A DNA stretch of 64,000 bases from Mycolicibacterium sphagni (GCF_002250655.1 NZ_NOZR01000006.1:1-64000), one strand, 5' to 3'. Numbered from the stretch's first letter, positions 1 through 15,872 are shown. Numbers and translations: made by a program. Notes: a model not told the origin generated them from the sequence alone.

Positions 1-3446
<3,446 letters not shown>

Positions 3447-3528
3447 TCAGCTGTGAGTCGACTCCCAGGGCGCTGGCGGCGAAAGACGTAGCACCCTAGC
3501 GACGTCGGCGGCGGCCTATCGTGGGTTG

Positions 3529-4290
3529 ATGAGCGTCCTAGAGCTACGTCACCACAAGGCTGACTACGGTTATGACGGGGACTACAGCAAGGTGTCCGCG
3601 CCCGCCGTGGCCGGGATAACCGCATTGGCGAGCGCCGGCCTGCTGGCCTCGGCGGCCAGGAGTCTGCGGCGCGGTAAACGCGTCACGGCAGCGGTGACTG
3701 GCGGCACTGGGGCCGCCATCGCCATAACGGCGGCGATGTTCATCCGCACCACGCGCATCGGCAAGTTCGAGGTATGGGCCGAAGTCCTGGACGGCTTGCG
3801 GCTGCGCGGTGACGAAACCGTGCTCGACCTGGGCTGCGGGCGCGGCGCGGTGCTGCTCGCGATCGCCAAGCTGCTGCCGCGCGGTCGCGCGATCGGCGTC
3901 GACATCTGGCGCGCCGACCAGACCGGCAACTCGCAGCAGAGCACGCTGGGCAACGCCGAACTAGAGGGTGTGGCCGACCACGTCGAGGTGCGCACCGCCG
4001 ACATCACCGACCTACCGTTCGACGACAACAGCATCGACGTGATCGTCAGTAGCCTTGTCGTGCACAACATTCCGGGTGCAGCAGCCCGCGCGAAGGCGAT
4101 CAGCGAAGCGGCCCGGGTGCTGCGCCCCGGGGGCAAGCTGGTATTGGCGGACATCTTCAACACCAACCACTACGCCCGCCAGCTTCGCGAGCTTGGCTGG
4201 ACCGATACCCGTCGTCGCGATCTTGGCTGGCGGATGTGGTGGGGCCCGTGGATGGGCACGCACCTCGTCACCGCCACCAAGCCCGTGTAA
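3529..4290 (+). CDS. Membrane-anchored class I SAM-dependent methyltransferase
   Basis: A 253-residue protein. TTG (3526) and ATG (3529) lie in tandem and I chose the ATG. Two hydrophobic stretches in the first ~65 residues, rich in Ala, suggest membrane attachment. They precede a Rossmann methyltransferase fold with motif I VLDLGCGRGAVLL near residue 100, the acidic ribose-binding residue in GVDIW, and a ubiE-like ARVLRPGGKLVLADI strand. The substrate is unknown; the fold resembles UbiE/COQ5-type enzymes. It lies 82 bases after kgd on the same strand, but nothing shows a shared function. Confidence 0.8.
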   Translation: MSVLELRHHKADYGYDGDYSKVSAPAVAGITALASAGLLASAARSLRRGKRVTAAVTGGTGAAIAITAAMFIRTTRIGKFEVWAEVLDGLRLRGDETVLDLGCGRGAVLLAIAKLLPRGRAIGVDIWRADQTGNSQQSTLGNAELEGVADHVEVRTADITDLPFDDNSIDVIVSSLVVHNIPGAAARAKAISEAARVLRPGGKLVLADIFNTNHYARQLRELGWTDTRRRDLGWRMWWGPWMGTHLVTATKPV

Positions 4291-4310
4291 GGGGGACTGC
4301 GGGCTCCGAG

Positions 4311-4364
4311 CGTGGGGGTTTTAGAGGCTTAATCGCCCGCATTATTTCAACGACTACCCCCACG
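4311..4364. terminator. Possible bidirectional terminator between convergent genes
   Basis: The inverted repeat CGTGGGGGT (4311-4319) / ACCCCCACG (4356-4364) brackets a 36-base AT-richer loop, between the convergent methyltransferase and DUF732 genes. The loop is long for an intrinsic terminator, so this is tentative. Confidence 0.3.
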
Positions 4365-4404
4365 GTCGGCTGTTCGGCTAGTCGACCGCGTGACCTTCTG
4401 GTCT

Positions 4405-4779
4405 CTAGAAACCCCAGTTGCCCAAGAGCGGCAGCGGGATCGGCGATGTGCCGTTGGCCAGGTCCTGCATGGCGCGCGGGCAGAAGAACGAGACGGCGAT
4501 ACCGGTGAACATGGTGGCCGGCCCCAGCGGACGGCCCAGGCTGTCGGCAACCGTGGACGCGATGTCGGCGGTGTTCTGGCTGCGATCGGCAAGCAGCGGG
4601 CAGATGGATTGCCCCAGTTGTACGGCCTGCCCCGGATCAATCCCCGTGATGCCGGCGCTACTCAACGCGGCAAGAAAATCGTCGGAGGTGGGGTCAGCCT
4701 GGGCCGGCGCCGCCTGCGCCAGCGCGCCGGCGATCAGCCCAGCGCTCACCGCGGCGCTGGTCAAACGGCGAAACATCAT
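4405..4779 (-). CDS. Small secreted DUF732-family protein
   Basis: A protein of about 124 residues read from ATG 4779. The frame is open further upstream to 4854, but a start at MMFRRLTSAA gives a textbook signal peptide (Arg-Arg, hydrophobic core, cleavage near AQA-DPTSDD). The mature part is about 95 residues with the DUF732 pattern: a Phe-Leu start, GITGIDPGQAVQLGQSIC with one Cys, and a second Cys in SFFCP, probably forming a disulphide. DUF732 proteins are common small exported proteins of unknown function in mycobacteria. It stands alone on the minus strand, convergent with the upstream methyltransferase. Confidence 0.72.
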   Translation of the reverse strand: MMFRRLTSAAVSAGLIAGALAQAAPAQADPTSDDFLAALSSAGITGIDPGQAVQLGQSICPLLADRSQNTADIASTVADSLGRPLGPATMFTGIAVSFFCPRAMQDLANGTSPIPLPLLGNWGF

Positions 4780-4880
4780 GTTGTAAGCATCGTAACCGGG
4801 CATCCCCCTGTTACCCGAGGGCGGGAACCCGATACCCTTGGTCCCATTAAACACGCGTCGAACAACTCGGAGGAGCGTTC

Positions 4881-5711
4881 ATGCAGGGGTTTGCCGGGAA
4901 GGTAGCTGTGGTCACCGGAGCGGGGTCGGGCATCGGCCAGGCCTTGGCAATCGAGCTTGGCCGCTCCGGCGCCAAGGTCGCGATCAGCGATATCGACACC
5001 GATGGTCTCGCGGTGACCGAGGAGCGACTGAAGGCCATCGGCGTCGAGGTCAAGGCTGATCGGCTCAACGTGACCGAGCGGGAGGCCTTCCAGGCCTACG
5101 CAGATGGCGTCAAGGCACACTTCGGCAAGGTCAACCAGATCTACAACAACGCCGGCATCGCGTTCTCCGGCGATGTGGAGATCAGCCAGTACAAGGACAT
5201 CGAGCGGGTCATGGACGTCGACTTCTGGGGCGTCGTCAACGGCACCAAGGTGTTTCTGCCCTACCTGATCGAGTCCGGTGACGGACACGTCGTCAACGTC
5301 TCCAGCCTGTTCGGGATCTTTTCCGTGCCCGGCCAGGCCGCTTACAACTCGGCCAAGTTCGCGGTCCGCGGGTTCACCGAGGCGTTGCGCCAGGAGATGA
5401 TCCTGGCCAAGCACCCGGTCAAGGTGACGACCGTGCACCCCGGTGGCATCAAGACCGCCATCGCGCGCAACTCCACTGTCGCCGAGGGGCTCGACCAGGC
5501 CGAGATGGCGAAGGCGTTCGACAAGAAGCTGGCCCGCACGACTCCGGAGCGGGCGGCTCAGATCATCCTCGAGGCCGTCCGCAAGAACAAGGCCCGGGTT
5601 CTGGTCGGCGCCGACGCCAAGATTCTCGACGTGATCGTGCGCATCACCGGATCGGGCTACCAGCAGCTGTTCTCCACCGTGCTGCCCAAGCTCGCCCCAC
5701 CGATGCGCTGA
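4881..5711 (+). CDS. Short-chain dehydrogenase/reductase (Rv1245c-like)
   Basis: A 276-residue classical SDR. It has the cofactor motif TGAGSGIG (residues 12-19), NNAG (89-92) and the catalytic Ser-Tyr-Lys set with Ser142, Tyr155 and Lys159 in YNSAK. The acidic residue Asp37 at the end of beta strand 2 points to NAD(H) rather than NADP(H). GGAGGAG eight bases before the ATG supports the start. The substrate cannot be read from sequence. The position near kgd and lpqZ matches Rv1245c of M. tuberculosis; the relBE pair found there between it and kgd is absent here. Confidence 0.88.
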   Translation: MQGFAGKVAVVTGAGSGIGQALAIELGRSGAKVAISDIDTDGLAVTEERLKAIGVEVKADRLNVTEREAFQAYADGVKAHFGKVNQIYNNAGIAFSGDVEISQYKDIERVMDVDFWGVVNGTKVFLPYLIESGDGHVVNVSSLFGIFSVPGQAAYNSAKFAVRGFTEALRQEMILAKHPVKVTTVHPGGIKTAIARNSTVAEGLDQAEMAKAFDKKLARTTPERAAQIILEAVRKNKARVLVGADAKILDVIVRITGSGYQQLFSTVLPKLAPPMR

Positions 5712-5716
5712 ATTCG

Positions 5717-6568
5717 TCAGCGGCCCAACGGGTGTTGTGACAGCCAGTCCTCGGCGACGGAGCGCGGGTCGCGGCCTTCGGCGACGTGCTGGCGCATGTC
5801 GACCAGCGAACCGGTGTCGAGCACGCCCGCGACTTCGTTGATCGCGCGGACCTGCTGCTCGTTGAGCTCGTTGCGCCGGTAGATCGGCACGATGTTCTCG
5901 GCCATCACCAGCGTGGGTTTGCGGTCGGCGAGCACGACGAGCTCACTGGGCATTCCGACTTCGGCGGTTCCCGTCCAGCCGGCAGTGATGTCCCCGGCCC
6001 GCAGTGCGGCGAACATCGTTGCCTGGTCGGGGAATTCGCGTAACGGGGGCAGGGTGCAGGTCCCGACCGCGGTCGGCAGCCCACGCTCATGAGCGACGGA
6101 GCCGACTCCCAGCCCGGCACAATGACTCACCAGCGCGGCGAGATCGCGGCTCCCCCACGCCGTCGCCGTCGCGTCGGTGACGACCAGAGCGGGCTTGTCC
6201 TCTGCTCCCGTGGTGTAGTCGCCGGCGGCCAGACCCTCCGGCAGGACCCCGACCATCGCGCGGTACACCTGCGAATCCGAGCGTGCCGTCGTGCCAGGGG
6301 CAAATGTCTGCAACAGCCGGCCGGTGAATTCCGGTGCCACACTGACTGTCCCGGAATCCAAGGCCTTCAACGGATCGTCGACCGTTTGCACGTTCGCGGC
6401 ATTGCCATAGGAACGCAATGCCGCGGCGTACAGGTTGGCCAACAGCGCCATCTCCGGATCGGCGGTCGCGCCGACAGCCAGCGACGGGCCCGGCGACGGC
6501 GATCCACAAGCCACGACCGCCAGAGCCAGCAGCCCCAGCACCAGCCGGCGAATCATCGTCGGCCTCAA
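5717..6568 (-). CDS. lpqZ: Lipoprotein LpqZ, substrate-binding protein of the OpuAC type
   Basis: A 283-residue protein with a lipoprotein signal: basic MRPTMIRR, a hydrophobic core, and lipobox VVAC with Cys21 as the lipidated residue. The rest resembles glycine-betaine/choline ABC binding proteins (PEFTGRLLQTF and AALRAGDITAGW near the hinge). No ABC permease or ATPase lies next to it, so its transporter partner is unclear, and the ligand is unknown. It is convergent with the SDR gene, five bases apart, as at Rv1244/Rv1245c. The malic enzyme gene lies just upstream on the same strand. Confidence 0.82.
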   Translation of the reverse strand: MRPTMIRRLVLGLLALAVVACGSPSPGPSLAVGATADPEMALLANLYAAALRSYGNAANVQTVDDPLKALDSGTVSVAPEFTGRLLQTFAPGTTARSDSQVYRAMVGVLPEGLAAGDYTTGAEDKPALVVTDATATAWGSRDLAALVSHCAGLGVGSVAHERGLPTAVGTCTLPPLREFPDQATMFAALRAGDITAGWTGTAEVGMPSELVVLADRKPTLVMAENIVPIYRRNELNEQQVRAINEVAGVLDTGSLVDMRQHVAEGRDPRSVAEDWLSQHPLGR

Positions 6569-6579
6569 GGGATATCGCC

Positions 6580-7770
6580 TCAGGACTTGGATGCCGCGGC
6601 CACCGCCGCGGCCACCGCGGGGCCGACCCGTGGGTCCAGCGGGCTCGGCACGATGTGATCGGCGGCGAGGTCGTCGCCGACGACGGAGAAGATCGCCTCT
6701 GCGGCCGCGACTTTCATCTTCTCGGTGATCCGCCGCGCGCCGGCGTCCAGGGCACCGCGGAACACACCCGGGAACGCCAGAACGTTGTTGATCTGGTTGG
6801 GGAAGTCGCTGCGGCCGGTCGCGACGACCGCGGCATGCTTGCGCGCGGCGTCCGGGTGAATCTCGGGATCCGGGTTGGACATCGCGAACACGATGCCTCC
6901 TGGTGCCATCGTCGCGATCAACTCTTCGGGAACGAGTCCGGCTGAGACCCCCATGAACACGTCCGCGCCAACGAGCGCCTCGGCGATCCCACCCGTGAGC
7001 CCCCGTGGGTTAGTCCGCGTAGCCAGCTCTGCCTTGACCGAGTTCATATCGTCGCGGCCGGTGTGCAGGATGCCCTGGCTGTCCAGCACCGTGATGTCGG
7101 CGATGCCCGTGGCCAGCAGAATGTTTGTGCACGCCACCCCGGCGGCACCTGCACCCGACATGACCACCTTCAGCGTGTGCATGTCACGATCGAGAAACTT
7201 GGAGGCGCCCAGCAGCGCGGCGAGTACGACGATCGCGGTGCCGTGCTGGTCATCGTGCATGACGGGGCAGTCCAGGGCTTCGATGAGACGGCGCTCGATC
7301 TCGAAGCATCGGGGCGCGGAGATGTCCTCCAGGTTGACGGCACCGAACGTCGGGCGCAAACGGATGATCGTCTCGACGATTTCGTCAGGATCCTTCGTGT
7401 CGAGCACGATGGGGATCGAGTCCAAGCCGCCGAACGTCTTGAACAATGCGGACTTGCCCTCCATCACCGGAAGCGACGCGGCGGGACCGATGTCGCCGAG
7501 GCCGAGGACAGCGGTGCCGTCGCTGATCACCGCGACCAGTCGATTGGCCCAGGTGTACTTCTTGGCCAGGGTGTGGTCGGACGCGATCGCCCGGCTGACC
7601 TGGGCGACGCCCGGGGTGTAGGCGATCGACAGTGCGCGCTGGGTGTCCAGCGGCGCCTTCAGCTCGACGGACAGCTTCCCGCCGACGTGAGCGGCGAAAA
7701 TCTCTTCGTCGTCGATGACGACGCGGGGGGTACTCACCATTTCAGACACGGCGTCAGGGTACTCGCCCAC
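6580..7770 (-). CDS. NAD(P)-dependent malic enzyme (malate oxidoreductase)
   Basis: A 396-residue short bacterial malic enzyme that oxidatively decarboxylates malate to pyruvate. Motifs in order: YTPGVAQVSRAI, SDGTAVLGLGDIGP, a catalytic Lys in MEGKSALFK, metal-binding DDQHGTA, and a dinucleotide-binding GAGAAG. I chose GTG at 7770 because GGTGAGG precedes it at good spacing; the in-frame ATG at 7740 has no ribosome binding site and is the alternative. The 7770 start lies 116 bases from the divergent corA start. This is not the ~550-residue Mez of M. tuberculosis but the shorter class. Cofactor preference was not determined. Confidence 0.88.
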   Translation of the reverse strand: MGEYPDAVSEMVSTPRVVIDDEEIFAAHVGGKLSVELKAPLDTQRALSIAYTPGVAQVSRAIASDHTLAKKYTWANRLVAVISDGTAVLGLGDIGPAASLPVMEGKSALFKTFGGLDSIPIVLDTKDPDEIVETIIRLRPTFGAVNLEDISAPRCFEIERRLIEALDCPVMHDDQHGTAIVVLAALLGASKFLDRDMHTLKVVMSGAGAAGVACTNILLATGIADITVLDSQGILHTGRDDMNSVKAELATRTNPRGLTGGIAEALVGADVFMGVSAGLVPEELIATMAPGGIVFAMSNPDPEIHPDAARKHAAVVATGRSDFPNQINNVLAFPGVFRGALDAGARRITEKMKVAAAEAIFSVVGDDLAADHIVPSPLDPRVGPAVAAAVAAASKS

Positions 7771-7885
7771 CGATCCTCACCGGGAGGGGTTCCCCCGCCG
7801 TGAAGTACGCCGCAAAGGCTACTGGCGCGTAGCATTTCGCTCGGGCCCAACGGGGCCTCACCTGCCGTCTGAGGGGAGGCCGCTT

Positions 7886-8995
7886 ATGCCGTCGTTCCGT
7901 CCACTGCCACAGTCATTGCTCGGCTCCAACAGGTCCACCGCTGCTCCAGCTGAGGTCGACGCCAAACGTATCCATGTGCCCGTCGCCCGGGCCATGGTCG
8001 ATTGCGCGATCTATGTCGAGGGCGAACGACTGCCGGGCAAGTACACCCATGCCGCCGCGCTGGCCAAAGTCCAGGAACTCTGCGCCGCGGGACAGAAGGC
8101 CTTCGTGTGGCTGGGGTTGCACGAACCCGACGAACATCAGATGGAATCGGTGGCGCACACCTTCAACTTGCATCCGATCGCCGTCGAAGACGCCGTGCAC
8201 GCCCATCAGCGCCCCAAGGTAGAGCGTTACGACGACGCGCTGTTCCTGATCGTCAAGACCGTGAAGTACGTGCCCCACGAATCGGTGGCGCAGGCCCGCC
8301 AGATCGTCGAGACCGGCGAGATCATGGTGTTCGTGGGTGCCGACTACGTGGTGACCGTCCGGCACGGCGACCACACCGGCCTAGCCGGCCTCCGCCACCA
8401 ACTGGAAGCCGAGCACCTCCAACTCGCACTAGGGCCGTACGCCGTCATGCACGGCATCGCCGAACATGTCGTGGAGAGCTATCTCGACGTGGCACGCCTG
8501 ATGGAATGCGATATCGACACCATCGAGGAGGAGGCTTTCTCCCCCGACCTCAAGACCGACATTGCCCAGATCTACATGCTCAAGCGCGAAGTCGTCGAAA
8601 TGCGCCGCGCCGTCGGCCCTTTGACCGCCGCGCTGCAGAAAATCACCAGCGACCACAAAGACTTGATGACCAAGGAAGTGCTGCGCTACATGCGCGACGT
8701 GCTCAGCCTGCAGACGCAGGCCGGTGATCAGATCAGCAGCTACGACGAGTTGCTCAGCTCCCTGGTGCAGGCCGAACTCGCCAAAGTCGGTCTGCAACAG
8801 AACCTCGACATGCGCAAGATCTCAGCCTGGGTAGCGATCGCGGCCGTGCCGACGATGATCGCCGGCATCTATGGAATGAACTTCGAGCACATGCCCGAGC
8901 TGTCATGGGCGTGGGGTTATCCGGCGGTGCTGACGGTGATGGCGACGGTCTGCGGATTCCTGTATCTGAATTTCCGTCGCAACCACTGGCTGTAA
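7886..8995 (+). CDS. corA: CorA-family magnesium/cobalt transporter
   Basis: A 369-residue membrane protein. ATG at 7886 was chosen over upstream in-frame codons because GGGGAGG sits just before it and the upstream extension overlaps the malic enzyme gene. It has a long cytoplasmic N-terminal funnel domain, then two C-terminal transmembrane helices with the signature YGMNFEHMPEL in the loop between them. CorA forms pentameric Mg2+ channels. It matches Rv1239c next to the sug genes. The predicted Mg-sensing PRC/MgtE_N/CBS protein lies about 8 kb away. Confidence 0.93.
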   Translation: MPSFRPLPQSLLGSNRSTAAPAEVDAKRIHVPVARAMVDCAIYVEGERLPGKYTHAAALAKVQELCAAGQKAFVWLGLHEPDEHQMESVAHTFNLHPIAVEDAVHAHQRPKVERYDDALFLIVKTVKYVPHESVAQARQIVETGEIMVFVGADYVVTVRHGDHTGLAGLRHQLEAEHLQLALGPYAVMHGIAEHVVESYLDVARLMECDIDTIEEEAFSPDLKTDIAQIYMLKREVVEMRRAVGPLTAALQKITSDHKDLMTKEVLRYMRDVLSLQTQAGDQISSYDELLSSLVQAELAKVGLQQNLDMRKISAWVAIAAVPTMIAGIYGMNFEHMPELSWAWGYPAVLTVMATVCGFLYLNFRRNHWL

Positions 8996-8998
8996 TCG

Positions 8999-9595
8999 CT
9001 AGCCCGGCTGGGCCGCACGGCGGTTCGGATCCAGCACATCGACGCCGTCGTCCAGCCAGGCCCGGCGCATGGCTTCGGCGCCTTTGAGCCGCACCCACGC
9101 CGCCTCCGTCTGGGTCACCGGTACGGCCGCCAGAAAACGAACCGGGTCCCGGGGCGCTTCCAGAGGCAGGTCGGGAATGGCTGAATCACCAAGCAGCACA
9201 GCGGTGAACGAGGCCCCGTCCCACAGCGGTGCCGACAGGTCGATCAACGCGTCGGCCACCAGCACCACCCCTTCCACCGCGGGCGTGGCCGCGACCACTG
9301 CCAGACTGCGGGCCAGACCAGGCGTGGCCGTACTGGTCAACAGGCTCAGCACCACCTCGGCGCGTGGACCATGCAGCGGGTCGGCGACGCCGGACGTCGG
9401 ATCCACCATCGGATGCCGCGAACAGCCCAGCGTCACATAGTGAGCGACGCCGCCACGGTCCGGGCCGAAGCGCAATACCTCGATGCGTTCCAGACCCAGG
9501 AATGTCACACTCGCCGAATCCGGCTCGGCATCGAACCCGGCCTCGGTGAAGTGGCCGCGCACGTGGTCGCGGACCGGATCCAGGGGCTGACTCAC
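8999..9595 (-). CDS. Suppressor-of-fused (SUFU) domain protein
   Basis: A 198-residue soluble protein resembling bacterial SUFU-domain proteins: HYVTLGCSRHPM, an RAEVVLSL strand, and the C-terminal AVPVTQTEAAW. No enzymatic residues are evident. Bacterial SUFU proteins have been linked to immunity and partner-binding roles in other phyla, but nothing here shows a toxin partner. Its stop is three bases from the corA stop, and it directly follows sugC on the same strand (sugC ends at 9596), so it is probably co-transcribed with the trehalose importer. Confidence 0.7.
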   Translation of the reverse strand: MSQPLDPVRDHVRGHFTEAGFDAEPDSASVTFLGLERIEVLRFGPDRGGVAHYVTLGCSRHPMVDPTSGVADPLHGPRAEVVLSLLTSTATPGLARSLAVVAATPAVEGVVLVADALIDLSAPLWDGASFTAVLLGDSAIPDLPLEAPRDPVRFLAAVPVTQTEAAWVRLKGAEAMRRAWLDDGVDVLDPNRRAAQPG

Positions 9596-10768
9596 TTAGG
9601 CCGACGGCGGGATCGTCAGGTTCACGCCACTGTCGGCGTCGAAGATGTGCACCTTGGTGGTGTCGAACGCCAGCTCCACCGTCTGACCGATCACCGCCTT
9701 GGACTCCGCGGACAGCCGTGCCACGAACTCGTTCTCACCGGCGCCGGACTCCGCAGCCAACTCGGCCAGCTGCACGGACTTGGCACCAACACCGGAGGTC
9801 GCGAAGTACACATACTTGTCGGCGCCCAGAGACTCGACCAGGTCTACCTTTACCGAGAAAATAAACGCCCGGATCCGCTCGTAGGCGTCGAGCAGCGAGG
9901 CGTCCTCGAAATGCTCCGGACGCACCCCCACGATGACATTGGCGGCCTTGGGATGGCGGCCCACCACATCCTGGATCTCCTGACTGAGCGTCACCTCGCC
10001 GAATGGCAGCTGCAGTCCCATATCGGTGAGCACCGCGGGGAAGAAATTCATCGCCGGTGATCCGATGAACCCGGCGACGAACAAATTCGCCGGTCGCTCG
10101 TAGAGCTCCTCGGGGGAACCGATCTGCTGCGCCTCCCCCGCGCGCAACACCACGACCCGGTCGCCGAGCGTCATCGCCTCGGTCTGGTCATGCGTGACGT
10201 ACACGGTGGTCGTTCCCAGCCGGTTCTGCAGCCGGGCTATCTCACCGCGCATCTGAACGCGTAACTTGGCGTCGAGGTTGCTCAGCGGCTCGTCCATCAG
10301 GAATGCCTTGGGCTGGCGCACAATCGCGCGCCCCATCGCGACCCGCTGCCGCTGGCCGCCGGACAACTGTGATGGTTTGCGATCCAGAAGTTCGGACAGG
10401 TCAAGGATTTTCGCTGTTTCCTCGACCTTCTGGGCAATCTCGGACTTGTTCAGCTTGGCGAGCGTCAACGGGAACGCGATGTTCTGCCGAACCGTCATGT
10501 GCGGGTACAGCGCGTAGGACTGGAACACCATCGCGATGTCGCGGTCGCGTGGCGCCTTCTCGTTGACCCGACTGCCGCCGATACGCAGCTCCCCGGAGCT
10601 GATGTCCTCTAAGCCGGCGATCATGTTGAGGGTGGTGGACTTTCCGCAACCGGAGGGTCCGACCAGGATGACGAACTCACCGTCGGCGATCGTCAGGCTG
10701 AGGTCCTTCACGGCGATTGCGCCATCCGGGTAACTCTTGGTGACATGGTCCAGAACGATCTCGGCCAT
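9596..10768 (-). CDS. sugC: Trehalose ABC importer ATP-binding protein SugC
   Basis: A 390-residue MalK-type ATPase: Walker A GPSGCGKST near residue 38, signature LSGGQRQR, Walker B FLMDEPLSNLDAK, switch His in VTHDQTEA, and a C-terminal OB-fold regulatory region. It powers uptake of trehalose released from mycolate processing, through the SugA-SugB channel with LpqY as receptor. It is the last sug gene, 11 bases after sugB, and shares its 3' end with the SUFU gene. Confidence 0.96.
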   Translation of the reverse strand: MAEIVLDHVTKSYPDGAIAVKDLSLTIADGEFVILVGPSGCGKSTTLNMIAGLEDISSGELRIGGSRVNEKAPRDRDIAMVFQSYALYPHMTVRQNIAFPLTLAKLNKSEIAQKVEETAKILDLSELLDRKPSQLSGGQRQRVAMGRAIVRQPKAFLMDEPLSNLDAKLRVQMRGEIARLQNRLGTTTVYVTHDQTEAMTLGDRVVVLRAGEAQQIGSPEELYERPANLFVAGFIGSPAMNFFPAVLTDMGLQLPFGEVTLSQEIQDVVGRHPKAANVIVGVRPEHFEDASLLDAYERIRAFIFSVKVDLVESLGADKYVYFATSGVGAKSVQLAELAAESGAGENEFVARLSAESKAVIGQTVELAFDTTKVHIFDADSGVNLTIPPSA

Positions 10769-10779
10769 TGAAAACCTCG

Positions 10780-11616
10780 CTACCCCTTCACCGCGCCGGA
10801 GGTCAACCCGGCAACGATCCGTCGTTGGAAGATCAGAACGAATACGATGATCGGAACCGTGATCACCATCGCGCCCGCGGCGATCGAACCGGTCGGCTCC
10901 TCGAATTGCGAACTGCCGGTGAAGTTCGCGATGGCCACCGGCGCGGTGATCGCGGCGTTGGTGGCCGTCAGCGACAACGCCAGCAGCAGGTCGTTCCAGG
11001 CGAAGATGAACACTAGGATGGCGGCGGTCACGATGCCCGGCGCGGCCAGCGGCGCGATGACCCGGCGGAACGCCTGTGCCGGGGTGGCGCCGTCCATCTT
11101 GGCGGCCTTCTCCAGATCCCAGGGGATCTCCCGGAAGAACGCCGACAGTGTGTAGATCGCCAGCGGCAGCGCGAAGGTGATGTAGGGGATGATCAGTCCC
11201 GGCCAGGTGTCGAACAGACCGAGCTGGCGCTCGATGTTGAACAGCGGTGTCACCAGCGAGATCTGGGGAAACATCGCGATCAGCAGTGCGGCGCCGATCA
11301 ACGCCTTCTTACCTCTGAATTCCAACCGGGCTACCGCGTAGGCAGCCATACCGCCGATACCCACCGCTATCAGCGTAGTGATGAGCCCGATCCCGATCGA
11401 GTTGACCAGGGCGGAGCTGAACGCATCGCCGCTGAAGATGCCCTTGTAGTTGTCGAAGGTGATCTGCGACGGAATCAGCTTGCCGTCCTTGACTGTTGAC
11501 GTGGGCTTGAGCGACAGGCTCAGGATCCACAAGACCGGGAACAGCGCATAGATCACCACGAGGGCGTCGATGACCACCCAGCTCGCCGCCCGCCTGGCGC
11601 CAACCCGCTCAGACAT
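10780..11616 (-). CDS. sugB: Trehalose ABC importer permease SugB
   Basis: A 278-residue inner-membrane permease with six predicted transmembrane helices and the coupling-helix EAA motif [18 protein letters not shown] that docks on the ATPase SugC. It belongs to the MalG branch of carbohydrate ABC permeases. It starts two bases after the end of sugA, indicating tight translational coupling within the lpqY-sugABC operon. Confidence 0.95.
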   Translation of the reverse strand: MSERVGARRAASWVVIDALVVIYALFPVLWILSLSLKPTSTVKDGKLIPSQITFDNYKGIFSGDAFSSALVNSIGIGLITTLIAVGIGGMAAYAVARLEFRGKKALIGAALLIAMFPQISLVTPLFNIERQLGLFDTWPGLIIPYITFALPLAIYTLSAFFREIPWDLEKAAKMDGATPAQAFRRVIAPLAAPGIVTAAILVFIFAWNDLLLALSLTATNAAITAPVAIANFTGSSQFEEPTGSIAAGAMVITVPIIVFVLIFQRRIVAGLTSGAVKG

Positions 11617-11618
11617 CT

Positions 11619-14610
<2,992 letters not shown>

Positions 14611-14761
14611 GTCTGCACATTCTCCTGTCGTGCGCGCCGTTTGTCGCGTCGTGCCTACCCGCGCGAGGCGATCCGATGCCTGCTCAACGTGGCACCACAG
14701 GCGATGGTGCCCCAAGACCAGCCAGTCCCGCGCCACCTGCACATACGCTAGGTTGAACAGC

Positions 14762-15397
14762 ATGACAGCTTCCGGCGGCGACACCGGCGAAAAGCCGCAG
14801 AACGCGGGCGATCAGGGCCCCTCCGAAGGGACCCACGAAGCCCCGCCCATCGAGCAGAACCCGGCGCACCCCGGCTACGAGGCGCCGCCCTCGGCTTTCG
14901 AGCCAGCCCCGCCGGCTTACCCCAACTACGGGGCACCGGGTGGGTTTCCGCCGTCGGGCTACCCCGCGCCGAGCTATCCCCCGCCGGGTTATGCACCGCA
15001 GCAGGGGTACCCGCCGCCGGCGCCCGGCGGCTACGGAGCACCCAACTACTCCGAGCCCACACCACCCGCACCGCCCTACCCCGCCCCGCAGGGTGGCGGC
15101 GCATATCCGCCTCCGCCGCCGCCACCGCAGTACGGCGGCACCCCCTACCCGGGCGGCTACGGATACCCCACGCCGCCGTCGGGCACCAACACCTTGGCGA
15201 TCTCGTCGCTGGTGGCCTCAGTCATCGGGTTGTTGTGCGGAATCGGCTCGATCGTCGGCATCGTCTGCGGCGTCATCGCGCTCAACCAGATCAAGCAGAG
15301 TCGCCAGGGCGGCTACGGCCTTGCCGTCGCCGGGATCGTGGTGGGCGTGGCGACGCTGATCATCAGCATGATCTGGGCGATTTACGCCTGGCGTTGA
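14762..15397 (+). CDS. Proline-rich DUF4190 membrane protein (Rv1233c-like)
   Basis: A 211-residue protein. The N-terminal ~135 residues are low-complexity Pro/Tyr/Gly/Ala with repeats of the YPPPGY/GYGAP kind. They are followed by a DUF4190 domain of two transmembrane helices, TLAISSLVASVIGLLCG and GLAVAGIVVGVATLIIS, joined by VIALNQIKQSRQGG. Start ATG 14762 was chosen because earlier in-frame starts run into the divergent neighbour. The Pro-rich part probably lies on one face of the membrane as a flexible tether. Function is unknown. A second DUF4190 gene begins four bases downstream. Confidence 0.75.
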   Translation: MTASGGDTGEKPQNAGDQGPSEGTHEAPPIEQNPAHPGYEAPPSAFEPAPPAYPNYGAPGGFPPSGYPAPSYPPPGYAPQQGYPPPAPGGYGAPNYSEPTPPAPPYPAPQGGGAYPPPPPPPQYGGTPYPGGYGYPTPPSGTNTLAISSLVASVIGLLCGIGSIVGIVCGVIALNQIKQSRQGGYGLAVAGIVVGVATLIISMIWAIYAWR

Positions 15398-15401
15398 CCC
15401 G

Positions 15402-15866
15402 ATGACCCATCCCCCATATCCGGAGGGCACACCGCCTCCCGCCGATCCCTACGCGCCGGTGGACTATCCCGCCAACTACCCGCCACTGCCGCCGCCGGTC
15501 TACCCGACGCCGTACCCGGCGTCCTACCCCCCGCCGACGGCCTACCCGTACCCGCCGCCCGGGTACTTCGGCTACACCGCCGACCCCTACGACCCCTACC
15601 GGCCGGCCAAACCGCCCGGCACCAACGGCAAAGCGATCGCCGCGCTGGTGACGTCGCTGGCGGGTCTGCTGTTGTGCGGGCTGCCCTCGATCGCCGGGAT
15701 CATCCTCGGGATCGTCGCGATGCGCGAAACCAAGCGCACCGGACAGGACGGCTTCGGGCTTGCGGTCGCAGGGTTGGCGATCGGCAGCGTGGTCGTCGCT
15801 TTGGTCGTGCTCTACTTCGTGTTCGTCATCGTCATCGCGGCCAACTCGGCGTCTTACGCGACGTAG
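15402..15866 (+). CDS. Second proline-rich DUF4190 membrane protein
   Basis: A 154-residue paralogue of the preceding gene, with a shorter Pro/Tyr-rich head (YPPLPPPVYPTPYPASYP) and the same two-helix DUF4190 domain (AIAALVTSLAGLLLCGLPS and GLAVAGLAIGSVVVALVVL), joined by IVAMRETKRTGQDG. The equivalent loop of the neighbour is IALNQIKQSRQGG. The two genes look like a tandem duplication with divergence of the low-complexity part. They are co-directional and four bases apart, so probably co-translated. Function is unknown. Confidence 0.75.
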   Translation: MTHPPYPEGTPPPADPYAPVDYPANYPPLPPPVYPTPYPASYPPPTAYPYPPPGYFGYTADPYDPYRPAKPPGTNGKAIAALVTSLAGLLLCGLPSIAGIILGIVAMRETKRTGQDGFGLAVAGLAIGSVVVALVVLYFVFVIVIAANSASYAT

Positions 15867-15872
15867 CCGCGC

